DNA of 5,695 nt from Rhodospirillales bacterium (lineage in GTDB: Bacteria > Pseudomonadota > Alphaproteobacteria > UBA828): positions 1-5,695 of the forward strand of contig JAPOPO010000365.1 of assembly GCA_026712885.1 (NCBI GenBank). The letters are read 5' to 3'. The notes beneath the pieces were generated by a model. The model saw only the letters and a program-made list of their open reading frames with translations, did no database searches and had not been told where the DNA came from. Below are positions 1 through 5,695 of the stretch, piece by piece. The number at the start of each line of letters is the position of its first letter. Position 1 is the stretch's first letter. The position numbers were made by a program, and so were the translations under genes.

Positions 1-36
1 GGGCCGCCTGGTAGCAGCGCGGGAGCCGAGCACCCC

Positions 37-40
<4 letters not shown>
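1..40 (+). CDS. Probable 3' end of an upstream gene (partial)
   Basis: Reading from base 2 gives an open frame of 12 codons (GRLVAAREPSTP) that ends with TGA at 38-40. This stop overlaps the ATG of the enoyl-CoA hydratase gene at 37-39 in the classic ATGA arrangement of translationally coupled genes. That arrangement is the only reason to call it coding, because 12 codons cannot show homology. If real, the upstream gene is on the same strand and probably in one operon with the hydratase. The tail G-R-L-V loosely recalls the '...PGRxL' ends of D-aminoacylase-type amidohydrolases, two of which lie further on, but the match is too short to rely on. The product is unassigned. Confidence 0.45.
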
Positions 41-834
<794 letters not shown>

Positions 835-860
835 GCCGCGACCCTGGCAAGAACTGCGGG

Positions 861-2582
861 TTAGTGGGTGGCAGCTCCACCACGGATGAGTTGGCCGGGA
901 TGCGCGCCAGTGGGATTCCCGTCCCTCAGCGTGATGGCGCCATTGACGACCGTGGCGGCAATGCCATCGGCCTTTTGTACGAGCCTGCGCGCGCCACCGG
1001 GCAGGTCGTGTTGAACCGTGGGCAGGCGCGGCCGGACCGTCGTCTCGTCGAAGACCACGATGTCGGCGGTGAAGCCGGGGCGCAGCAGGCCCCGGTCGTG
1101 CATGCCCCAGGCAGACGCATTCTGGAACGTCAGCATCCGTACCGCTTCTTCCAGGGTAAACGCCTGCTTGGTCCGCACCCAGTAACTCAGCAAGTGCGTC
1201 TGGAGCGACGAGCCCATCTCCTGGCACACGTGAGCGCCGGAGTCCGAAAAAGTGGCGAGCGAGTGGGGGCTCTTCAGCATCCGGCGAACCTCGTCCGGTG
1301 TCTCGTTCACCAATGGCTGGACGAAGACCAGGTCCTCGTTCTCCGCCATCAGGTCAAGCATGACCTCGACAGGGTGCCGTCCGGAGGATTGCGCAAGCGC
1401 CTCGATGCTGGGGTCATCCCAGTTCACGTCGAACATCGGAAATAGATTGGCGTAGTCGGGCTTGTACGGATTTGTCGTGGCAGCGCCGCCGCCCTGGAAT
1501 TCGGTACTTCGGGGTTGCATCCCCGCTTCGGCCGCGACGAGGCCGGTGCGGGTCTCCGGGTCGCGGAAGCGGGCCTGCTGTTCCTCCATCGAGAGGCCGC
1601 GGATATCGCGCCAGACCGGCAGGGCATCGAACGGAAGGTAGGACTTCAGCGAGAACACGGCGTTGATCGATTTCGTGGTGGCCTGTCCCAGGACCCGGCC
1701 CCCTTCGGCCGCAACCCTGTCCATCCACTCGAACTGGAACTCGAGAGGGTTGGGTTGATCGCCTTGGCGCGTTGCGAGGACTCCCAGCATCAGAGGGCGG
1801 CCGCTTGAGACCGCGATCTCGGCCAGCTCGTCCAGGCATGCGCGCTGCGCCTCGCCACCCGAGACATCGGGCCCAACCTGGAAGATGCCGGCGTTCAGCT
1901 CGGCCATCGCGTGCACCAGGTGCGCGATTTCTTCCCAGTTGCCGATGCGGCTTGCCACCGGACCGCCGTCCGGGCGGATATGAGTGGTCGCCCTGGACGA
2001 AGACAGGCCCATGGCGCCGGCGCGGAGCGCCTCCTGCACCAGGTTCGCCATGAGCTTGAGATCGTCCTCGTTGGCCTCCTCGTCCAGGGCGCGATCGCCC
2101 ATCGCGTACATCCTGAGAGCCGAGTGCCCGATGTAGGCGGCGTAGTTGATGGCCTTCGGGAACGATTCGACGGCCGCCAGATACTCGGGAAAGGTCTCCC
2201 AGCGCCAGTCGATCCCCGACACCATGGCTTCCTTGGGGATGTCCTCGACGGCCTCCAGGCACTCGGCAAACCACTCCCTTGCCTCCGGTTTGCAGGGCGC
2301 CAGCGCGAACCCGCAATTGCCCATGACCACGCTGGTCACGCCGTGCCAGCAGGAGCATGTGCCTGCCGGGTCCCATGCCACCTGCGCATCCATGTGGGTG
2401 TGGCCGTCGATGAAGCCGGGTGCAACGATCATGCCCTCGGCGTCGATCGTCTCGTCGGCGGGGCCGGAAATTCGGCCAATTTCCGCGATTCGCCCCTGCT
2501 TGACCCCGACATCCGCCCGGAAGCGGGGCATGCCCGAACCGTCCACCAGGGTTCCGTTGCGGATCAGAAGATCGAACGTCAT
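861..2582 (-). CDS. D-aminoacylase-like amidohydrolase (N-acyl-D-amino-acid deacylase family)
   Basis: A complete 573-residue metal-dependent amidohydrolase, of typical length for the D-aminoacylase branch (Amidohydro_3-like). These cytosolic enzymes hydrolyse amide bonds such as those of N-acyl-D-amino acids. It starts with the small beta-sandwich domain (FDLLIRNGTLVDGSG, residues 3-17). The barrel follows: IDGHTHMDAQ with metal ligands H61 and H63, VMGNCGF with C90 at the position of the metal-bridging Cys96 of Alcaligenes D-aminoacylase, GIDW (123-126), GHSALR (152-157), and SDSGAH with the catalytic Asp D447 (446-451). The C-terminal sandwich region has RGLLRPGFTADIVVFD (497-512). Around residues 232-275, where classical D-aminoacylases carry two further His ligands, it reads IFQVGPDV and PLMLGVLATRQ with no His. 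A single-metal site or a subfamily difference is therefore likely. The stop is TAA (complement of 861-863). The ribosome site is weak (GGGAAAA just before the ATG on the minus strand). The gene is divergent from the nitrile hydratase operon and its N-terminal half closely resembles the enzyme at 4067. The substrate is not known; some relatives are misannotated as deacylases. Confidence 0.88.
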   Translation of the reverse strand: MTFDLLIRNGTLVDGSGMPRFRADVGVKQGRIAEIGRISGPADETIDAEGMIVAPGFIDGHTHMDAQVAWDPAGTCSCWHGVTSVVMGNCGFALAPCKPEAREWFAECLEAVEDIPKEAMVSGIDWRWETFPEYLAAVESFPKAINYAAYIGHSALRMYAMGDRALDEEANEDDLKLMANLVQEALRAGAMGLSSSRATTHIRPDGGPVASRIGNWEEIAHLVHAMAELNAGIFQVGPDVSGGEAQRACLDELAEIAVSSGRPLMLGVLATRQGDQPNPLEFQFEWMDRVAAEGGRVLGQATTKSINAVFSLKSYLPFDALPVWRDIRGLSMEEQQARFRDPETRTGLVAAEAGMQPRSTEFQGGGAATTNPYKPDYANLFPMFDVNWDDPSIEALAQSSGRHPVEVMLDLMAENEDLVFVQPLVNETPDEVRRMLKSPHSLATFSDSGAHVCQEMGSSLQTHLLSYWVRTKQAFTLEEAVRMLTFQNASAWGMHDRGLLRPGFTADIVVFDETTVRPRLPTVQHDLPGGARRLVQKADGIAATVVNGAITLRDGNPTGAHPGQLIRGGAATH

Positions 2583-2617
2583 CAGCCATTTTCCCGGACG
2601 ATGTCAGCGGTCGCCGT

Positions 2618-2646
2618 ACGCTATCAGCCGACACGTTCAGCGACAA
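2618..2646 (-). promoter_or_regulatory. Weak candidate promoter for the minus-strand amidohydrolase
   Basis: On the minus strand TTGTCG (complement of 2641-2646) is followed after 17 bases by TAGCGT (complement of 2618-2623), about 35 bases before the ATG at 2582. The -35 matches 4 of 6 consensus positions, but the -10 matches only 3 of 6. This is a guess based on spacing and position in the divergent region. No operator-like palindrome stands out. Confidence 0.2.
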
Positions 2647-2688
2647 CGCGTCGAGGAATCCCTGGTTCCGGCCCCGTGCCGCGCCGCC

Positions 2689-2717
2689 TTGCCCCAGGCT
2701 CGGCCCGACCCTATCGT
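2689..2717 (+). promoter_or_regulatory. Candidate sigma-70-type promoter for the three-gene nitrile hydratase operon
   Basis: TTGCCC (2689-2694) and TATCGT (2712-2717) are separated by exactly 17 bases. Each matches 4 of 6 consensus positions. Transcription would begin near 2724 and give a leader of about 25 bases that contains the ribosome binding site at 2734-2741. This is the best-placed candidate in the 167-base region (2583-2749) between the divergent genes. In such GC-rich DNA, matches of this quality arise by chance, and no activator or repressor site is recognisable. Confidence 0.33.
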
Positions 2718-2733
2718 GGCTGCCTGACCAAGC

Positions 2734-2741
2734 GAGGGGAG
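2734..2741 (+). promoter_or_regulatory. Ribosome binding site that sets a GTG start
   Basis: GAGGGGAG lies 8 bases before GTG at 2750-2752. This strong Shine-Dalgarno match at ideal spacing is the reason for choosing GTG as the start of the N-terminal beta-like subunit. The conserved HDMGG motif then falls at residues 10-14, as expected for nitrile hydratase beta chains. Confidence 0.75.
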
Positions 2742-2749
2742 TTGCCGGC

Positions 2750-3079
2750 GTGAGCGACGATCCGGGGCGCGGTGTGCACGACATGGGCGGTCTGCCTGCC
2801 GGTTCCATCGAGCGGGCGGAGCACGCGCACGCGCTTTGGGAGAAGCGGGTGGACGCACTCATGGTGCTGCTCGGAAGCCCCGAACGGCGCGTCATCACCG
2901 TGGACCAACTCCGCCGCGGCATCGAACAGCTCGGCACCGAGGCGTACGAGGCGATGAGCTACTACGAGCGCTGGATGGCCTCGATCACCAATACCCTGCT
3001 CGCCGAGGGGGTCATCTCCTCGGACGAGCTAGGCCGCCGCATGGCCGAGGTCGAGAAACGCGAGGAGGGCGCCGGCTGA
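2750..3079 (+). CDS. Nitrile hydratase/thiocyanate hydrolase-family subunit matching the N-terminal half of the beta chain
   Basis: A 109-residue helical protein corresponding to the N-terminal domain of nitrile hydratase beta, or the beta subunit (ScnB) of thiocyanate hydrolase. Visible signatures are HDMGG (residues 10-14), ALWEKRVDAL (28-37), VDQLRRGIEQL (51-61), SYYERWM (70-76) and ITNTLLAEGVIS (79-90). R55 sits in the 'R-x-x-I-E' segment where nitrile hydratases carry an Arg that hydrogen-bonds the oxidised metal-ligand cysteines (Arg52/Arg56 in studied enzymes); this alignment is from memory. A normal fused beta chain is about 210-240 residues, and here the second half is encoded separately by the next gene. 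The stop overlaps the next ATG by one base (TGATG), implying translational coupling. Cobalt nitrile hydratase activators (P14K/NhlE-type) share this fold, so an accessory role is a weaker alternative. Since the next gene lacks an N-terminal half, a structural subunit is more likely. Confidence 0.88.
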   Translation: MSDDPGRGVHDMGGLPAGSIERAEHAHALWEKRVDALMVLLGSPERRVITVDQLRRGIEQLGTEAYEAMSYYERWMASITNTLLAEGVISSDELGRRMAEVEKREEGAG

Positions 3080-3369
3080 TGGCGGCCCGCTTCGCCGTGG
3101 GAGACCGGGTGGCGGTGCGCCGGGCCTTCCCGCTCGGTCACATCCGCACGCCTTATTATGCGCGGGGCGCGGCCGGCGACGTGGAGCGCATCTGCGGCGC
3201 CTTCGGCAATCCCGAGGAGCTTGCGTTCGGGCGCAGGGACCGCCCCAAGCAGACGCTCTATCGCGTGCGCGTCGCCCAGACCACGCTCTGGCCCGACTAC
3301 GACGGGCCGGCCGGCGATACCATCGACATCGAGCTCTACGAGCACTGGCTCGAGCCCGCGAAGGAGTGA
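3079..3369 (+). CDS. Nitrile hydratase/thiocyanate hydrolase-family subunit matching the C-terminal SH3-like half of the beta chain
   Basis: A 96-residue protein corresponding to the C-terminal beta-barrel domain of nitrile hydratase beta, or the alpha subunit (ScnA) of thiocyanate hydrolase. Key segments are FAVGDRVAVRR (residues 5-15), FPLGHIRTPYYARG (17-30), LYRVRV (60-65), TTLWPDY (68-74) and IELYEHWLEPA (84-94). R23 and R29 in the H-x-R-x-P-x-Y-x-R-G motif are candidates for the second conserved beta-chain Arg that contacts the cysteine-sulfenate ligand. The position after the Pro, often Arg in nitrile hydratases, is Tyr (Y26). The ATG at 3079 overlaps the previous stop and is preceded by GAGGAGGG (3062-3069) at 9 bases. 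The frame is open further upstream to about 2836, but that stretch lies inside the previous gene and encodes nothing family-like. The next gene begins 3 bases after the stop. It should act in a heteromeric cytosolic complex with its neighbours. Confidence 0.88.
   Translation: MAARFAVGDRVAVRRAFPLGHIRTPYYARGAAGDVERICGAFGNPEELAFGRRDRPKQTLYRVRVAQTTLWPDYDGPAGDTIDIELYEHWLEPAKE
3361..3366 (+). promoter_or_regulatory. Ribosome binding site of the alpha-type subunit
   Basis: AAGGAG, inside the last codons of the preceding gene, lies 6 bases before ATG 3373. It favours this start over the in-frame ATG about 30 codons later (near 3460), so the His-rich N-terminus is probably translated. Confidence 0.7.
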
Positions 3370-3372
3370 GCG

Positions 3373-4008
3373 ATGGCGACCGATAGCCACGAACACCAGC
3401 ACGACCACGACCACCGGCCGCCGCCCGACGAGGACGGCCCGCTCGGCTATTACGAGACCATGGAGATCGCCGTGCGCGAGCTCCTGATCGAGAAGGGGGT
3501 CTTCGGCGCCGACGACGTGCGCGCGGCGATCGAGGCGATGGATGCTCGCAGTCCCGCGAAGGGGGCCGACGTGGTGGCCCGCGCCTGGACCGACCCGGCC
3601 TTTAAGGACGCACTGTTGGCCGACGGCAGTGCAGCCTGCGCCAGCTTAGGGATCGAGCTCGGGCCAATGCGACTCATCGCGGTCGAGAACACCGCGAGCG
3701 TGCACAACGTGATCGTCTGCACCCTCTGCTCCTGCTATCCGCGCAACCTCCTGGGCCTCCCGCCCGACTGGTACAAGGCGCGGGCCTACCGCTCGCGGGT
3801 GGTGCGCGAGCCCCGCGCCGTGCTGCGCGAGTTCGGCACCGAGGTGCCCGACGACGTGACCGTGCGGGTACACGATTCCACCGCCGACATGCGCTATATT
3901 GTCGTGCCCCGGCGGCCCGACGGCACCGAGGGCTGGGTGCCCGAGCGCCTTGCTGCGCTCGTGACCCGGGACTGCATGATCGGCGTGACGGTTCCGAATA
4001 ACCCCTGA
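3373..4008 (+). CDS. Cobalt-type nitrile hydratase alpha subunit / thiocyanate hydrolase gamma-like subunit
   Basis: The 211-residue catalytic metal-binding subunit. The claw motif V-CTLCSC-Y spans residues 115-122. C116, C119 and C121 would bind a non-corrin cobalt(III), with C119 and C121 expected to be oxidised to sulfinate and sulfenate. Thr at the second claw position is the mark of cobalt rather than iron enzymes. Typical family sequence follows: LLGLPPDWYK (126-135), YRSRVVREPR (139-148), LREFG (151-155), RPDGTEGW (181-188) and VTRDCMIGV (197-205). The reaction would be hydration of a nitrile to an amide, or of thiocyanate to carbonyl sulfide and ammonia; the sequence alone does not decide which. 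Residues 6-14 alternate His with Glu, Gln or Asp (five His), a likely metal-binding tail. R124 replaces the Trp commonly found after the claw's Pro in nitrile hydratases. It is the third gene of the operon, and no separate activator follows. Confidence 0.93.
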   Translation: MATDSHEHQHDHDHRPPPDEDGPLGYYETMEIAVRELLIEKGVFGADDVRAAIEAMDARSPAKGADVVARAWTDPAFKDALLADGSAACASLGIELGPMRLIAVENTASVHNVIVCTLCSCYPRNLLGLPPDWYKARAYRSRVVREPRAVLREFGTEVPDDVTVRVHDSTADMRYIVVPRRPDGTEGWVPERLAALVTRDCMIGVTVPNNP

Positions 4009-4016
4009 GCCCGGCA

Positions 4017-4035
4017 GCGCTCCGGCTGGGAGCGC
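4017..4035 (+). terminator. GC-rich hairpin after the nitrile hydratase operon (possible weak terminator)
   Basis: GCGCTCC (4017-4023) and GGAGCGC (4029-4035) form a perfect 7-base-pair stem with a 5-base loop, beginning 9 bases after the alpha-subunit stop. It is followed by AATTTCTCATT, which is only a poor U-tract. It may partly terminate transcription, protect the upstream mRNA end, or lower expression of the downstream amidohydrolase relative to the hydratase subunits. Complete termination is doubtful because I see no clear promoter in the rest of the 58-base gap. Confidence 0.4.
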
Positions 4036-4046
4036 AATTTCTCATT

Positions 4047-4052
4047 GGGAGG
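4047..4052 (+). promoter_or_regulatory. Ribosome binding site of the second amidohydrolase
   Basis: GGGAGG is the only good Shine-Dalgarno match before ATG 4067, at a longish spacing of 14 bases. An in-frame TTG at 4055 is too close to use it. The long spacing suggests modest translation initiation. Confidence 0.5.
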
Positions 4053-4066
4053 CATTGGTTAGAGCT

Positions 4067-5695
4067 ATGCATGATCTCGTGATTCGCGGCGCCATGGTCG
4101 CCGACGGCGTGGGCAACCCATTGATCCAGACAGATGTCGCCGTCAGCGGCGAGCGCATCGTCGAAGTCGGCGACGTGACCGAGAGCGCGCGGGAGACGGT
4201 CGACGCCGACGGCCTCGTGCTGGCGCCCGGCATCGTCGACGTCCACACCCACTACGACGCCCAGGTCACCTGGGAGAGCCAGGTCACGCCTTCGCCCTCG
4301 CTCGGCGTCACCACCGTCGTCATGGGTAACTGCGGCTTCAGCATCGCGCCCTGTCCGCCGGATCGGCGCGAGCAAATGGCGCGCAACCTGGCCGAGGTCG
4401 AGGGCATGTCCATCGCCGCGCTGGAGGCCGGTATCGACTGGGGCTTCGAGAGCTTCCCGGAGTATCTGGCGCAGCTGCGGCGCAAGGGTTGCTACCCCAA
4501 CGCCGGCGTCTTCGTCGGCCACTCGGCGGTGCGCACCACGGTGCTCGGCGCCGAGGCCTCGGACCGCGCGGCCACCGAGGACGAGATCGCCGCCATGCGC
4601 GGCATCGTGAAGGAGGCGATGGATGCCGGCGCCATCGGCTTCGCCACCTCGACCTCGATCAACCACAACGGCGACGGCGGGGTGCCCATGCCGTCCCGGC
4701 TCGCCGAAGACGACGAGCTGCGGGCTCTGGTGGGCGTGCTCGGCGAGCTCGGCCGCGGCATCTTCCAACTCACCGTCGGCCCGAGCATGACGGTTGAGCG
4801 TCTTGAGAGCATGGCCGCCGAGACCGGCCGGCCGATCTTCATGACCGCCGCCCTCCACAACGAGACCTTCCCCGACCGCGCCATCGGCATGCTCGAGGGC
4901 GCAGCCGCCGCGCAGAGCCGCGGCAACGGGGTGTGGGCCCAGGTCTCATGCCAGCCGCTGCGCATGGATTTCTCGATGCGGACCGCCTTCCCGCTGCAGA
5001 GCCTCGATGCCTGGGAGCCGCTGCACACGGCATCGGACGAGGATTTCCTCGCGATTGTCGCAAGCCAGGATTTCCGCAACAGGTTCCGCGAGGACCTTGA
5101 GAAGCCGAAGCAGGGCAAGATCTTCTACGGCGATTGGCGGCGCGTCGAGGTGGCGATGGCGGCGACGCCGGCGCACCGGGCGCTGGAGGGCGAGACCATC
5201 GAGACCATCGCCGGGCGCGAGGGCCGCGATCCGGTCGACGTCATGTTCGACCTCGTCGTGGACGAGAGGCTGGGCACCACCTTCAACGCGGCCCTGCTCA
5301 ATGCCGACGAGGCGGCGGTGGAAGAGCTGCTGCTTCACGATGCCGGCCTCATCAGCCTCTCGGACGCCGGCGCCCATCTCTGCTACCTCTGCGATGCCGG
5401 CTACGGCCTGCACCTGCTCGGCCACTGGGTGCGCGACAAGGGCGTGTTCGATCTGGCCGACGGCATCCGCCGCGTCACCAGCCTGCCGGCACAGCTCTAC
5501 GGCATCCAGGATCGCGGCGAGATCGCGCCCGGCATGTTTGCGGACTTGCTGCTGTTCGATCCGGCGACGGTGGGGCGGGGCGCGATCAGGCGGGTCGACG
5601 ATCTGCCCGGCGGCGAGAGCCGGCTGGTTCGCGACGCGAGCGGGGTGCACCGGGTCTGGGTCAACGGCACCCGCGTCTACGACGAGGACGGCTAC
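4067..5695 (+). CDS. D-aminoacylase-like amidohydrolase, second paralogue (3' end outside the window)
   Basis: 543 codons are present and the frame is still open at the window edge. By comparison with the 573-residue paralogue on the minus strand, only a few tens of residues are missing. The layout is the same: beta-sandwich start (HDLVIRGAMVADGVGNP, residues 2-18), VDVHTHYDAQV with ligands H60 and H62 (58-67), VMGNCGF with C89 (85-91), GIDWGFESFPEYLA (122-135), GHSAVR (151-156), LSDAGAH with catalytic Asp D433 (431-437), and RGEIAPGMFADLLLFD (483-498). In the middle it reads GIFQLTVGPS (231-240) and MTAALHN with H264, so one of the two extra His ligands of classical D-aminoacylases may be absent. 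ATG 4067 is chosen because the protein then begins exactly where family members do. It lies 58 bases after the nitrile hydratase alpha gene on the same strand, so it is probably read from that operon, through or past the hairpin. It probably hydrolyses an amide-type C-N bond; the substrate is unknown. Confidence 0.9.
   Translation, partial: MHDLVIRGAMVADGVGNPLIQTDVAVSGERIVEVGDVTESARETVDADGLVLAPGIVDVHTHYDAQVTWESQVTPSPSLGVTTVVMGNCGFSIAPCPPDRREQMARNLAEVEGMSIAALEAGIDWGFESFPEYLAQLRRKGCYPNAGVFVGHSAVRTTVLGAEASDRAATEDEIAAMRGIVKEAMDAGAIGFATSTSINHNGDGGVPMPSRLAEDDELRALVGVLGELGRGIFQLTVGPSMTVERLESMAAETGRPIFMTAALHNETFPDRAIGMLEGAAAAQSRGNGVWAQVSCQPLRMDFSMRTAFPLQSLDAWEPLHTASDEDFLAIVASQDFRNRFREDLEKPKQGKIFYGDWRRVEVAMAATPAHRALEGETIETIAGREGRDPVDVMFDLVVDERLGTTFNAALLNADEAAVEELLLHDAGLISLSDAGAHLCYLCDAGYGLHLLGHWVRDKGVFDLADGIRRVTSLPAQLYGIQDRGEIAPGMFADLLLFDPATVGRGAIRRVDDLPGGESRLVRDASGVHRVWVNGTRVYDEDGY

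Noticed and set aside
835..860. Possible bidirectional terminator between the convergent hydratase and amidohydrolase genes
   Set aside because: Only a 4-5 base complementary pair (CCGC/GCGG) with a long loop is visible and there is no T-tract on either strand.
2641..2653. Short inverted repeat CGAC-N5-GTCG in the divergent intergenic region as an operator
   Set aside because: Arms of four bases are expected by chance in GC-rich DNA, and no second copy is seen near the other candidate promoter.
1911..2753. Plus-strand 280-codon frame opposite the amidohydrolase
   Set aside because: It is the antisense shadow of a well-supported gene, with no recognisable motif; it also runs through the intergenic region into the ribosome site of the next gene.
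1414..2937. Long minus-strand frame of 507 codons overlapping the amidohydrolase and the start of the nitrile hydratase operon
   Set aside because: It runs in another frame of the same strand as the amidohydrolase, has a low-complexity Arg/Gly/Pro-rich translation without motifs, and crosses a clear divergent intergenic region. It is a GC-rich shadow.
3674..4858. Minus-strand 394-codon frame spanning the alpha subunit gene and the second amidohydrolase
   Set aside because: It covers two firmly identified plus-strand genes and the gap between them, and its C-terminus is Arg/Pro/Ala-rich noise typical of antisense frames in high-GC DNA.
4946..5650. Minus-strand 234-codon frame opposite the second amidohydrolase
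   Set aside because: It is antisense to conserved amidohydrolase motifs and has no independent family signature or ribosome site that I can see.

Overview
This 5.7 kb window is GC-rich (roughly two thirds G+C by eye) and densely packed. It has Shine-Dalgarno-type ribosome sites, short or overlapping gene junctions and no RNA genes, insertion sequences or CRISPR. It looks like a high-GC bacterium. The gene mix (enoyl-CoA hydratase, D-aminoacylase-type amidohydrolases, three-gene nitrile hydratase) is most familiar to me from soil or marine Alphaproteobacteria, but that placement is an inference and no marker gene is present.

Layout, left to right. (1) Bases 1-40 are probably the last codons of an upstream gene, ending in an ATGA overlap with the next start. 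(2) 37-834, plus strand: complete enoyl-CoA hydratase/isomerase-family protein, with Asp where the classical first catalytic Glu sits. (3) 861-2582, minus strand, convergent with the hydratase: complete 573-residue D-aminoacylase-like amidohydrolase. (4) 2583-2749: a 167-base divergent intergenic region with weak candidate promoters in both directions. (5) 2750-4008, plus strand: a tight three-gene operon encoding a cobalt-type nitrile hydratase/thiocyanate hydrolase-family enzyme. Its beta chain is split into an N-terminal helical subunit and a C-terminal SH3-like subunit, followed by the metal-binding alpha (gamma in thiocyanate hydrolase) subunit with the CTLCSC claw and a His-rich N-terminus. 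(6) 4009-4066: a short gap with a GC-rich hairpin and a ribosome binding site. (7) 4067 to the window end: a second D-aminoacylase-like amidohydrolase, paralogous to the first and cut off by the window edge.

Taken together, a metalloenzyme that hydrates a C-N triple bond is flanked by two related C-N bond amidohydrolases, with a CoA-ester enzyme nearby. No conventional amidase-signature enzyme and no separate nitrile hydratase activator are visible. A working hypothesis is a catabolic route in which a nitrile is hydrated to an amide, an amidohydrolase releases an acid, and the acid enters CoA-ester metabolism. The substrate is unknown. The three-gene architecture matches thiocyanate hydrolase (ScnBAC) and toyocamycin nitrile hydratase (ToyJKL), so thiocyanate or a special nitrile are alternatives.
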